From: Gelidibacter algens
Lineage (GTDB): Bacteria > Bacteroidota > Bacteroidia > Flavobacteriales > Flavobacteriaceae
Direction: 5' to 3'
DNA: 64,000 bases
Assembly: GCF_001678675.1 (NCBI RefSeq)
Contig: NZ_LZRN01000005.1
Coordinates: forward strand, 62,001 to 126,000
Both the position numbers and the translations under genes were made by a program. This document shows positions 1 to 8,048 of the stretch, in pieces; the first letter of the stretch is position 1, and each line of letters starts with the position of its first letter. Below the pieces are notes generated by a model. That model did no database searches. It was not told where the DNA came from and was given only the letters and a program-made list of their open reading frames with translations.

Positions 1-730
1 TTCCCAAGGTTAACGCAATGGTGCGCTCACTTTTGCCACGAGCCATTTGGGCTGCCACAACGTTGTACTTTAAGGTGGAAAATTTCAGTTCTTTGGTCGT
101 CAATTCACGATCAATTCCGAAGGAACTGCCATAACCAGCTGCGGATCCCAACGGATTTTGATCTACCGTTTTTAAAGCAGCATTAAGCAGATAGACATCG
201 TCAATAAGCACTTCGGCATAGGCTGAAAACCATAATCCGAAAGATGAAGGCATTGCCACCTGTAAATGCGTGTATCCAGGAAGCATTGCTTTTTTGTGGG
301 TTTCGGCTAAGTTTAACAACGTGTTGAAAAAGACTTCTGTTTTGTCATAAATGAGTCCTAGATTATCTTTGTAATATAGCTGTAATGCCACTAAAACCTG
401 ATCATTTCTTGAACGCGCGGTATGGATTTTTTTCCCGACTTCACCTAAAGTTTTGGTCAGTTCAAACTCAATTTTAGAGTGCACGTCTTCAAATTGTGCT
501 TCTATTTCAAACGTACCATCTTCAATTTGTTCCGCCAAGATTTTTAAACCACCTTCTAATTTTGCTAATTCTTCTTTTGATAAAACACCAATAGATTCAA
601 GCATTTTGGCGTGTGCCAAAGACGCTTGTATATCATATTTAGCGATATGCAAATCAATTTCCCTATCGTTTCCAACGGTAAATTGTTCTATTTTTTTATC
701 AATACTAATTCCTTTATCCCAGAGTTTCAT
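1..730 (-). CDS. argH: Argininosuccinate lyase, 3' part beyond window edge
   Basis: Last enzyme of arginine synthesis: splits argininosuccinate into arginine and fumarate. The visible N-terminal 243 or so residues begin MKLWDKGISIDKK and carry the family's T-A-R-S-R-N-D-Q substrate-binding motif near residue 105 and the G-Y-T-H-L-Q segment further on. I chose the ATG at 730 because MKLWDKG is the usual family start; an in-frame ATG at 766 would add twelve residues without family resemblance. The gene leaves the window at position 1, so the C-terminal half and the signature loop are not visible. It is the last visible member of the arg operon, about 100 bp downstream of argE'. Confident call. 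Confidence 0.93.
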   Translation of the reverse strand, partial: MKLWDKGISIDKKIEQFTVGNDREIDLHIAKYDIQASLAHAKMLESIGVLSKEELAKLEGGLKILAEQIEDGTFEIEAQFEDVHSKIEFELTKTLGEVGKKIHTARSRNDQVLVALQLYYKDNLGLIYDKTEVFFNTLLNLAETHKKAMLPGYTHLQVAMPSSFGLWFSAYAEVLIDDVYLLNAALKTVDQNPLGSAAGYGSSFGIDRELTTKELKFSTLKYNVVAAQMARGKSERTIALTLG

Positions 731-827
731 ACAAATTCCTGCGAAGGCAGTAATCCCTACCTTCATTTTTTAATTATTTTTCTATTGACATCAAGTTTTG
801 AATTATTCCTACACCAAGTCTTAATTC

Positions 828-1913
828 TCAAATCTTAATACTTAATTCTATCTTTAATATTTTCTTCAATAATTGAATATACAACCCAATCCCTTCCTCA
901 ATCTCATTAATATAAATAAATTCATCTGCCGAATGTGAGCGCGTACTATCTCCTGGGCCCAATTTTAACGACGGACAGCTCAAAACTGCTTGATCTGAAA
1001 GCGTTGGTGAGCCGTAAGTTTCTCGTCCCAAAGCGATGCCTGCTTTTACCAATTCATGATCTTTAGGAATTGAAGACGAATTTAATCGGATACTTCTCGG
1101 AATAATGCTGCTGCAAGGCGACTCCTTTTGAAGAATCTCGACAATTTCAGCATTGGTATAGCAATCATTCACCCGCACATCCACTACCAAATCCACTTCA
1201 GCAGGTATAGCGTTGTGCTGTTTTCCCGCATTTATCTGGGACACTGTTACTTTAACTTCGCCCAAAGCAGCAGATACCTTTTCAAATTTATAATCTTTAA
1301 ACCATTGTAGCACTTTAATGCTGTTATAAATGGCATTATCTTCATTAGGATGGGCCGCATGGCTTGGCGTTCCTTTTACTTTGGCATCAAAAACGACAAG
1401 GCCTTTTTCGGCAATGGCGAGTTGCATCAAGGTAGGTTCTCCCACAATGGCGACATCTATTTTAGGGATGACCTTCAGCATGCTGTTCAGTCCATTGGGG
1501 CCGCTGCTTTCTTCTTCTGCGGAAGCGACCATCACCAAATTGTACAGTAAGTCTTGATGCTCATAAAAATAAGTAAACGTAGCGATAAGAGACACCAAAC
1601 AGCCTCCAGCGTCATTACTCCCCAAACCATATAATTTGCCGTCTTCAACAATGGCCTTAAAAGGATCTTTGGTGTAAGCGGTATTAGGCTTTACTGTGTC
1701 GTGGTGGGAATTGAGCAATAATGTGGGTTTGGAAACGTCAAAATGTTTATTGGTTGCCCAAACATTGTTTATCGTCCTTGTATAGTCAATAGTATAGTTT
1801 TGAAACCATTGCTCAATAAGCAATGCCGTTTGAACTTCTTCTGATGAAAAGGAAGAAGTTTCGATCAAATTTTTGAGCAATGCAATGGCATCTGTCGTTA
1901 GCTTTTGTGTCAT
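828..1913 (-). CDS. argE: M20-family N-acyl-citrulline/ornithine deacylase
   Basis: M20 zinc peptidase-type hydrolase of 361 residues. Visible family marks are the metal ligand segment HHDTVKP, the GSNDAGG segment, the general-base pair in AEEESSGPNG, GEPT, and the late RSHSADEF. Because the operon carries an acyl-ornithine carbamoyltransferase rather than an ordinary ornithine carbamoyltransferase, the natural substrate is probably N-acetyl- or N-succinyl-citrulline rather than acetylornithine (pathway inference). Its ATG overlaps the argB stop by 4 bp (ATGA), typical of translational coupling. An alternative label is acetylornithine deacetylase in the classical sense; sequence alone does not decide the acyl group. 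Confidence 0.88.
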   Translation of the reverse strand: MTQKLTTDAIALLKNLIETSSFSSEEVQTALLIEQWFQNYTIDYTRTINNVWATNKHFDVSKPTLLLNSHHDTVKPNTAYTKDPFKAIVEDGKLYGLGSNDAGGCLVSLIATFTYFYEHQDLLYNLVMVASAEEESSGPNGLNSMLKVIPKIDVAIVGEPTLMQLAIAEKGLVVFDAKVKGTPSHAAHPNEDNAIYNSIKVLQWFKDYKFEKVSAALGEVKVTVSQINAGKQHNAIPAEVDLVVDVRVNDCYTNAEIVEILQKESPCSSIIPRSIRLNSSSIPKDHELVKAGIALGRETYGSPTLSDQAVLSCPSLKLGPGDSTRSHSADEFIYINEIEEGIGLYIQLLKKILKIELSIKI

Positions 1914-2686
1914 TTGGTAATGGTTGTAAAATTAGCTGCGGCGTCATATAACATTTCAGATTTACCGATACAGACTTTGTGAACGTTCTTTTCAATAGCA
2001 TGAATGCAGTTATTCAATTTAGGAAGCATGCCATCTGCAATGATGTTATCATCAATTAAACGTTGATAGGTTTGCGTGGTGATTTGTTTGATCACTGAAT
2101 CTTCATCATTTACATCGCTCAGAACACCATTTTTTTCAAAGCAATAGTATAATTCCGTTTGATACTGATCAGCAAAACCAATGGCCAATTCAGAAGCGAT
2201 AGTATCGGCATTAGTGTTTAAAAGTTGCCCTTTTTTGTCGTGTGTTAAGGCGCAGAAGACAGGGGTCAGTTTATGCTCCAATAACACCTGAAGAATCTCC
2301 GTGTTTACTTTTTCAACATCACCCACAAATCCGAAGTCGACGGTTTTTACGGGTCGCTTTTTAGAGACAATGGTATTGCCATCAGCACCAGAAAACCCAA
2401 TAGCATTGCAGTTTCTGGATTGTAATTGCGCTACAATGTTTTTGTTGATTTTCCCCGCATACACCATCGTGATGAGGTCTAAAGTCGCCTTGTCTGTAAT
2501 CCGTCTACCATCAATCATTTTGACTTCAAGTCCCAATTGATTGGCGAGTTGCGTCGCTAATTTGCCACCACCATGGATCAATATTTTAGGCGATTCAATA
2601 GCAGCAAATGTGTCTAAAAAAGAGGATAGCGCATCTTCATTATCGATGATGTTACCGCCTATTTTGATGATTTTTAGTATTTTCAT
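1910..2686 (-). CDS. argB: N-acyl-glutamate kinase
   Basis: Amino-acid kinase fold enzyme of 258 residues that phosphorylates N-acetylglutamate (or N-succinylglutamate, as reported for Bacteroides). The N-terminus shows the kinase motif IKIGGNII followed by the glycine-rich HGGGK loop near residue 40. RRITDKATLD and NTNADTIA are further conserved blocks. It lacks the N-terminal helix that arginine-inhibited hexameric ArgB proteins carry, so direct feedback inhibition is doubtful (inference from length). It is coupled to argE' by a 4-bp overlap. Upstream, between it and argF', lies a 92-bp spacer filled by a hairpin and a long palindrome. Confidence 0.93.
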   Translation of the reverse strand: MKILKIIKIGGNIIDNEDALSSFLDTFAAIESPKILIHGGGKLATQLANQLGLEVKMIDGRRITDKATLDLITMVYAGKINKNIVAQLQSRNCNAIGFSGADGNTIVSKKRPVKTVDFGFVGDVEKVNTEILQVLLEHKLTPVFCALTHDKKGQLLNTNADTIASELAIGFADQYQTELYYCFEKNGVLSDVNDEDSVIKQITTQTYQRLIDDNIIADGMLPKLNNCIHAIEKNVHKVCIGKSEMLYDAAANFTTITK

Positions 2687-2689
2687 AGT

Positions 2690-2709
2690 ATGCCCGTGAA
2701 AGCGGGTAT
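2690..2709. repeat. Small hairpin repeat before argB
   Basis: ATGCCCG (2690-2696) pairs with CGGGTAT (2703-2709), with one G-T pair. It begins four bases upstream of the argB ATG. It resembles the larger ATTCCCAC...GTGGGAAT hairpin upstream of argF' and may belong to a dispersed intergenic family. No T-run follows, so it is not a convincing terminator. Confidence 0.5.
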
Positions 2710-2732
2710 CTTTTTATGTTCTGTCCTAATTT

Positions 2733-2765
2733 AGACCTAACAGGTTTTTAAAACCTGTTAGGTCT
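2733..2765. repeat. Perfect 33-bp palindrome between argF' and argB
   Basis: Two perfectly complementary 16-nt arms, AGACCTAACAGGTTTT and AAAACCTGTTAGGTCT, flank a single central base. A second copy with the same core (ACCTAACAGGTTT) occupies the argD-argF' spacer at 3830-3862. In RNA each would form a very stable hairpin. No T-run follows on the operon strand, so a processing or repeat-element role fits better than termination. Confidence 0.85.
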
Positions 2766-2778
2766 GTACTATAACCTT

Positions 2779-3714
2779 TTACAAATTTTCTAAAATACGT
2801 TTCAGAACAACCTGCGCTGCAAAAGTTCTGTTATTGGCCTGTTTGATAACGATGGAATTTCCCCCATCTAAAACTGCGTCTTCCACCACCACATTCCGTC
2901 TTACCGGTAAGCAATGCATAAACTTCGCAGTGCCCAATTTTTCTTGGGTCATCATCCAATTTGGATCTTCATTTAGAACCTTTCCATAGTCTTTATAATT
3001 GCTCCAGTTTTTGACATAAACGAAATCGGCATCTTTTAAAGCGGCTGTCTGATTATGGGTAATGGGCGTATTTTTGGTAATAATTTCATCAAGCTCATAA
3101 CCTTCCGGATGGGTGATGGTCAGATCAACGTCCATTTCTATCATCATTTCTACAAACGAATTGGCAACCGCTTGCGGCAATGCTTTTGGATGGGGCGCCC
3201 AAGACAAGACAACTTTAGGTTTACGTTTTTCAGAAAGTTCAGTGATGGTAATGGCATCGGCCAACGCTTGTAACGGATGTGCTGTGGCACTTTCCATATT
3301 CACGATAGGCACCGTGGCATATTTGATAAAACTTTGAAGGATATATTCTGAAGCGTCTTTTTCCTTATCCACAAGACCTGGAAATGCGCGAACGGCAATA
3401 ATATCAGCATATTGCGAAATCACTTTGGCAGCTTCTTTGATATGTTCAGAGCTGTTGGTATTCATGATGCTGCCATCTTCAAATTCGATGTTCCACGCAT
3501 CATTAACATTCAAAATACTGACGTGCATTCCTAAATTGCTTGCTGCTTTTTCAGTGCTCAAACGGGTTCTCAAACTTGAGTTGAAAAACAACATCACTAA
3601 GGTTTTATGTGTTCCTAATTCTGAAAATTCAAAAGGTTGCATTTTGAGTAAAATGGCTTCCTTAATCATGTCAGAAAGATTGGAAATGTCTTTTATTTCG
3701 GTGTATTTTTTCAT
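2779..3714 (-). CDS. argF': N-succinylornithine carbamoyltransferase (ArgF')
   Basis: Carbamoyl-phosphate-dependent transcarbamylase of 311 residues from the ATG at 3714. SSLRTR (residues 46-51) binds carbamoyl phosphate, and HPLQ and HCLPVRR are family marks. It follows the Bacteroides/Xanthomonas acyl-ornithine branch, with long matches such as TWAPHP-like SWAPHPKALPQAV and THPEGYELD. At the position that separates acetylornithine enzymes (Glu92 in Xanthomonas campestris) from succinylornithine enzymes (Pro90 in B. fragilis), this protein has Ser89 in N-S-S-E-H. An E92S change is reported to turn the acetyl enzyme into a succinyl enzyme, so succinylornithine is the favoured substrate. The open frame extends upstream to 3831, but that part is repeat-derived spacer; MKKYTEIKD is the family start. 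Confidence 0.92.
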   Translation of the reverse strand: MKKYTEIKDISNLSDMIKEAILLKMQPFEFSELGTHKTLVMLFFNSSLRTRLSTEKAASNLGMHVSILNVNDAWNIEFEDGSIMNTNSSEHIKEAAKVISQYADIIAVRAFPGLVDKEKDASEYILQSFIKYATVPIVNMESATAHPLQALADAITITELSEKRKPKVVLSWAPHPKALPQAVANSFVEMMIEMDVDLTITHPEGYELDEIITKNTPITHNQTAALKDADFVYVKNWSNYKDYGKVLNEDPNWMMTQEKLGTAKFMHCLPVRRNVVVEDAVLDGGNSIVIKQANNRTFAAQVVLKRILENL

Positions 3715-3730
3715 TGAAAATTTATTTTTC

Positions 3731-3750
3731 ATTCCCACGGAGGTGGGAAT
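3731..3750. repeat. Hairpin repeat upstream of argF'
   Basis: ATTCCCAC (3731-3738) and GTGGGAAT (3743-3750) are perfect 8-bp arms around GGAG. They lie in the 160-bp argD-argF' spacer, 17 bp before the argF' ATG. The adjoining stretch 3759-3800 also looks repeat-derived, with half-sites such as TTCCCG and CGGGAA. Confidence 0.6.
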
Positions 3751-3829
3751 CTTAATCACTTCCCGTCTTTCGACTCCGCTCAAGATAAACTCCAGCGGGA
3801 ATCTCTTTAATTGATCCTTGTTTTTTATC

Positions 3830-3862
3830 AAACCTAACAGGTTTCAAAAACCTGTTAGGTTT
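3830..3862. repeat. Palindromic repeat between argD and argF'
   Basis: AAACCTAACAGGTTT (3830-3844) and AAACCTGTTAGGTTT (3848-3862) form perfect 15-bp arms around a 3-base loop. The core is the same as the 2733-2765 palindrome. It begins 12 bp after the argD stop on the transcribed strand. Confidence 0.85.
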
Positions 3863-3874
3863 TATTACTGATTG

Positions 3875-5017
3875 CTATCCACCATTCATCAAAAGCAATT
3901 CCTGTTTCAATGCGTCAAAAAGCAAATCTATATGATGCTCTTGTATTGTTAACGGTGGAAGGATCCGTATCAAATTCGGGTTTTTGGCGCTTCCAGTAAA
4001 GATCTTATGGGTGTAAATGAGCTTTTTGCGCAACTCTGCAACTGGAAAATCAAACTCCAATCCCAACATGAGTCCGCGGCCTTTTACCCTTTTCAAATGT
4101 GGCAAATGCTGCGCTTTCTTCATAAAATAAGCCGACATCTCATCTGCATTTTTCATCAACTTCTCAGATTCCAAAACTTTCAAAACGGCTAATGAAGCGG
4201 CACAGGCCAAATGATTGCCACCAAAAGTGGTGCCCAACAAGCCAAATGACGCCTTAATATCGGGATGAATCAAAATACCGCCTATGGGAAATCCGTTGCC
4301 CATCCCTTTGGCTATTGAGATAATATCTGGAGTCCATTCGTATTTCTGAAACGCAAAAAAATCGCCCGTTCTTCCAAAACCAGATTGGACTTCATCTGCA
4401 ATCAACATGACCTTATAAGATTTACATAACTTCTCCAACCCTTTGTAAAATTCCGCAGTACTTTCATCCAAACCGCCCACACCCTGAATGCATTCAATGA
4501 TAACGGCGCAGGTGTCTTTTTGCTTTAAAACAGTTTCGACACCGTTCAAATCCCCCAAAGCTACAAAGTCCACATGTTGCTGTGCATTTATTGGCGCTAC
4601 AATTTTGAGATCGTCAGTAGCGGCAACAGCTGCTGAGGTTCGTCCGTGGAAGGAATTTTTAAAGGCCACAATATTCTTTTTTCCTGTGTGGAACGATGCC
4701 AATTTAAGCGCGTTTTCATTAGCCTCAGCACCAGAATTACATAAAAACAATTGGTAATCCTTACAGCCAGAAATGCGTTCAAGTTCTACGGCTAAGGATT
4801 CTTGTAGCGGATTTTGAATTGCGTTGCTATAAAAACCTAACTTTTCTACTTGGTTTGAAATGGCATGCACATATTCTGGATGTGAATGTCCTATGGAAAT
4901 CACGGCATGACCGCCATACAAATCCAAATATTCGACGCCTTTATCATCGTATACGGCAAGGTCTTTGGCGTTTACAGGCGTGATATCAAAAAGTGGATAG
5001 ACATTAAATAAACTCAT
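3875..5017 (-). CDS. argD: N-acyl-ornithine aminotransferase
   Basis: Class III PLP aminotransferase of 380 residues, slightly shorter than the usual 400. It converts acyl-glutamate semialdehyde plus glutamate to acyl-ornithine and 2-oxoglutarate. Marks are the NSGAEANENALKLA segment, FHGRTSAA, the IADEVQSGFGRTG block with the PLP-ring aspartate, and the Schiff-base lysine in SIAKGMGNGFPIG. The ATG at 5017 overlaps the proC stop by 4 bp. Given the succinyl-type ArgF' two genes on, the acyl group is probably succinyl. Ornithine delta-aminotransferase is an alternative family member, but the operon position argues against it. Confidence 0.93.
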   Translation of the reverse strand: MSLFNVYPLFDITPVNAKDLAVYDDKGVEYLDLYGGHAVISIGHSHPEYVHAISNQVEKLGFYSNAIQNPLQESLAVELERISGCKDYQLFLCNSGAEANENALKLASFHTGKKNIVAFKNSFHGRTSAAVAATDDLKIVAPINAQQHVDFVALGDLNGVETVLKQKDTCAVIIECIQGVGGLDESTAEFYKGLEKLCKSYKVMLIADEVQSGFGRTGDFFAFQKYEWTPDIISIAKGMGNGFPIGGILIHPDIKASFGLLGTTFGGNHLACAASLAVLKVLESEKLMKNADEMSAYFMKKAQHLPHLKRVKGRGLMLGLEFDFPVAELRKKLIYTHKIFTGSAKNPNLIRILPPLTIQEHHIDLLFDALKQELLLMNGG

Positions 5018-5814
5018 AGTTGTTCCTCTCTAATGTTGCTAATTTTATTGTAGGAAGCGACCATGCCCTGAATTAACGACGAGCTCAAGCCTTTGTGCTC
5101 CATTTCATTCAACCCTTCAATGGTGCAGCCTTTTGGTGTGGTCACACGATCAATTTCCTCTTCAGGATGATGGCCGGTGGCAATTAATAAATTGGCGGCA
5201 CCTTCGCTCGTGTACATCGCTAATTCTTGAGCTTCTTTAGCATCAAAACCTAACTGAATGGCAGCTTGGGTTGTGGCGCGAATGAGTCGCATCCAAAAGG
5301 CAATCCCACTTGCACAAACCACCGTTGCGGCTTGCATTTGCGATTCGGGAATGATCATCGAATGACCCAAACGGTTAAAAATGGCTTCAGCAATTTTGAT
5401 GCGCTTTGTACCTTGGACATTGCTGCAAATGCAGGTCATAGATTTCCCGACGGCAATGGCCGTATTTGGCATCGCTCTAATGATAAATTGTTCTGTACCA
5501 ATTATAGCCTCAATTTTGGGAATCAAAAATCCTGTAACAGTAGAGATTACGACGTGTTTTTCAGTAATCAACGGACTAAGCTCCTTTAAGACATTTTCTA
5601 AATGTGAAGGCTGAACTGCTAAAATTAAAATATCAGAATTTTGAACCGCCAAAGCATTGTCCGTCGTTAAGGTGACATTTTTGTAACCTTCAAACTCTAA
5701 GATGCTTTCCGTATTTCTTTTGGTAAGGTATAAGGTGGTAATCGCACTGTTGGTAATGAGCCCTTTGGCGATAGATTTACCTAAATTTCCTGTACCGATG
5801 ATTGCTATTTTCAT
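5014..5814 (-). CDS. proC: Pyrroline-5-carboxylate reductase
   Basis: Last enzyme of proline synthesis: NAD(P)H reduction of pyrroline-5-carboxylate. The protein is 266 residues from the ATG at 5814; an in-frame TTG at 5832 would add six residues. The N-terminal Rossmann motif is IIGTGNLGKSI, RAMPNTAIAVGKS is the central family block, and the C-terminal dimerisation segment includes TTPKGCTIEGL. It sits inside the arginine operon between argC and argD, coupled to argD by a 4-bp overlap. No other proline gene is nearby, so co-expression with arginine genes is the striking point. Confidence 0.93.
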   Translation of the reverse strand: MKIAIIGTGNLGKSIAKGLITNSAITTLYLTKRNTESILEFEGYKNVTLTTDNALAVQNSDILILAVQPSHLENVLKELSPLITEKHVVISTVTGFLIPKIEAIIGTEQFIIRAMPNTAIAVGKSMTCICSNVQGTKRIKIAEAIFNRLGHSMIIPESQMQAATVVCASGIAFWMRLIRATTQAAIQLGFDAKEAQELAMYTSEGAANLLIATGHHPEEEIDRVTTPKGCTIEGLNEMEHKGLSSSLIQGMVASYNKISNIREEQL

Positions 5815-5830
5815 AGTTGTGATATTATTC

Positions 5831-5875
5831 AAACCTTTCAGTCCCGAAGCGTCGGGATCAAAACCTGAAAGGTTT
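5831..5875. repeat. Nested inverted repeat between argC and proC
   Basis: Outer arms AAACCTTTCAG (5831-5841) and CTGAAAGGTTT (5865-5875) enclose an inner hairpin, TCCCGA-AGCG-TCGGGA (5842-5857). The outer arms resemble the AAACCTAACAG arms of the other two arg-spacer palindromes but differ in the middle. It fills nearly the whole 69-bp argC-proC spacer. Confidence 0.8.
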
Positions 5876-5883
5876 TATTGAGG

Positions 5884-6861
5884 TTAAAAAAAGTTAGCTT
5901 TTAATTGTAATCCTTCAGTCTCTTCAAATCCAAAAATCAAATTCATATTTTGAATGGCTTGTCCTGAAGCGCCTTTTAATAAATTGTCTATGATGCTCGT
6001 TATTAATAGTTTGTTATTGTGTTTATATAAGTGAAGAATGCATTTATTGGTATTGACCACTTGTTTTAAATGAATGTCTTCATCAGAAACATACGTAAAT
6101 GCCGCATCTTTATAATAGGCTTTATATAGCTTTTTTGCATCTTCTAAACTACCGTCAAAATCAGTATAGGCTGTGGCAAAAATGCCTCTTGAAAAGTTGC
6201 CTCTGTTGGTAACTAAATGGACTTCACTAGAGACCTCTTTTTGCAACAGATGTATACTTTCATTAATTTCTCCCAAATGCTGATGCGTAAAAGCTTTATA
6301 ATGTGAAAAGTTATTGTCGCGCCAGGAAAAATGGGTTGTGTCAGACAATGATGTTCCTGCACCTGTAGAACCCGTAACGGCATTGACGTGTATATCTTCT
6401 TTTAAAAGTTGATGGGCTGCTAATGGTAAGATTGCTAATTGAATAGCTGTTGCAAAACACCCTGGATTTGCTATATAATTAGCGTTTATAATAGCGTCTT
6501 TTTGTAATTCTGGCAAGCCGTAAACGAAATGCTTTCCTTCAAAGTCGCGATCCTTTTCCAACCTGAAATCGTTGCTTAAATCGATGATTTTAGTGTGATC
6601 AGAAAAGGTATGTGTTTCTAAAAATGCTTTGGAATTGCCATGACCTAAACACAAAAACAACACATCCACTTTTGGATTTATGGAGCTTGAAAATTCCAAA
6701 TCTGTGCTGCCTAGCAAATCTTGGTGTACTTTATAAATTTTATTTCCTGCGTTGGATGTGCTGTAAATGAAATTAAGATTTGTTTTTGGATGGTTTAAAA
6801 GCAACCGAATCAATTCACCAGCAGTGTAACCTGCACCTCCAATAATGCCTACGTCGATCAT
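5884..6861 (-). CDS. argC: N-acyl-gamma-glutamyl-phosphate reductase
   Basis: NADPH-dependent reductase of 325 residues that makes N-acyl-glutamate semialdehyde from the acyl phosphate delivered by ArgB. It has an N-terminal GIIGGAGYTAGELIRLL Rossmann segment, the catalytic cysteine in ANPGCFATA near residue 135, and the GSTGAGTSLSDTTHFSWR substrate segment. Length and motif order are normal for the short ArgC type. The ATG at 6861 overlaps the argG stop by 4 bp. The spacer after it holds the nested repeat. Confidence 0.94.
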   Translation of the reverse strand: MIDVGIIGGAGYTAGELIRLLLNHPKTNLNFIYSTSNAGNKIYKVHQDLLGSTDLEFSSSINPKVDVLFLCLGHGNSKAFLETHTFSDHTKIIDLSNDFRLEKDRDFEGKHFVYGLPELQKDAIINANYIANPGCFATAIQLAILPLAAHQLLKEDIHVNAVTGSTGAGTSLSDTTHFSWRDNNFSHYKAFTHQHLGEINESIHLLQKEVSSEVHLVTNRGNFSRGIFATAYTDFDGSLEDAKKLYKAYYKDAAFTYVSDEDIHLKQVVNTNKCILHLYKHNNKLLITSIIDNLLKGASGQAIQNMNLIFGFEETEGLQLKANFF

Positions 6862-8048
6862 GACTCTGAATTTACTTGATGATAAATTTTATTTTGATTG
6901 CCTATGATTTTTATAAATCCTTTGGCTTCATCTGCGGTCCAACCTTTGTTCATTTCGCCATAACTACCAAACTTGGCATTCATCAGGTCATGTTTGGAAG
7001 AAATGCCGTCCAAAGTAAAATGATACGGTTTTAAAGTCACCACCACATCTCCTGATACATTTTGCTGGCTGCTTTCCAAAAAGGCTTCTATGTTTCGCAT
7101 CACTGGATCTAAATATTGTCCTTCGTGCAAGTGCATGCCGTAAAAACTGGAGAGGTATTCTTTATGCTGCAATTGCCATTTGGTAAGCGTGTGCTTTTCC
7201 AATAGGTGGTGTGCTTTCACAGTAATGAGTGCCGCTGCCGCTTCGAAACCAACCCGTCCCTTAATGCCAACTATAGTATCGCCAACGTGAATATCACGAC
7301 CGATAGCATAAGCAGAAGCGAGTTTATGTAAAGCTTCAATATTTTTTTCTGGCGTGTTGGAGGTACTATTAAGCGCTACTAACTGCCCTTTTTTAAACGT
7401 TAGGGTCACTTTTTCTTCGCCCTCTTTCTCTAATTGTGAAGGAAAGGCATGCTCAGGCAAAGGTTTTTCTGAAGTCAGGGTTTCTTCGCCACCAACACTG
7501 GTGCCCCAAAGACCTTTGTTAACCGAGTATTTGGCTTTCTCCCAAGACATATCAACATCATTTTTTTTGAGATAATCAATTTCTTCCTGTCGGGATAGTT
7601 TTTTATCTCTTATAGGTGTGATGATTTCAATATGAGGTGCCAAGGTTTGAAAAATCATGTCAAAGCGTACTTGGTCGTTACCTGCGCCTGTACTGCCATG
7701 GGCAATATAGTCGGCATTGATGCTTTTGGCGTATTCAACAATTTCAATGGCTTGAATGATACGTTCCGCACTTACTGATAAAGGATAGGTGTTGTTTTTC
7801 AACACATTTCCATAGATCAAATATTTGATGACTTTTTCATAATAAGAGGCCACTGCATCAATATTCGTATACGTGGATACACCCATTTTGTAGGCGTTGG
7901 CTTCAATTTTCCCTATTTCTTCAGAAGTAAACCCACCAGTATTCACACTGACAGCGTGCACCTCGTAGCCTAAATCCTTGCTTAAATGAACAGCACAATA
8001 GGAGGTATCCAATCCGCCACTATAGGCTAAAACTAATTTTTTGCTCAT
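6858..8048 (-). CDS. argG: Argininosuccinate synthase
   Basis: Joins citrulline and aspartate with ATP. The 396-residue protein opens with the PP-loop motif LAYSGGLDTSYC and contains the family segments AHGSTGAGNDQVRFD, SVGGEE and GIKGRVGFEAA. Length is typical. It is coupled by 4-bp overlaps to the GNAT gene upstream and argC downstream, so the first three genes of the operon are read as one tight unit. Confidence 0.94.
   Translation of the reverse strand: MSKKLVLAYSGGLDTSYCAVHLSKDLGYEVHAVSVNTGGFTSEEIGKIEANAYKMGVSTYTNIDAVASYYEKVIKYLIYGNVLKNNTYPLSVSAERIIQAIEIVEYAKSINADYIAHGSTGAGNDQVRFDMIFQTLAPHIEIITPIRDKKLSRQEEIDYLKKNDVDMSWEKAKYSVNKGLWGTSVGGEETLTSEKPLPEHAFPSQLEKEGEEKVTLTFKKGQLVALNSTSNTPEKNIEALHKLASAYAIGRDIHVGDTIVGIKGRVGFEAAAALITVKAHHLLEKHTLTKWQLQHKEYLSSFYGMHLHEGQYLDPVMRNIEAFLESSQQNVSGDVVVTLKPYHFTLDGISSKHDLMNAKFGSYGEMNKGWTADEAKGFIKIIGNQNKIYHQVNSES

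Noticed and set aside
3715-3831. N-terminal extension of argF'
   Set aside because: The extra 39 codons are repeat-derived spacer with no family similarity; MKKYTEIKD at 3714 is the usual start.
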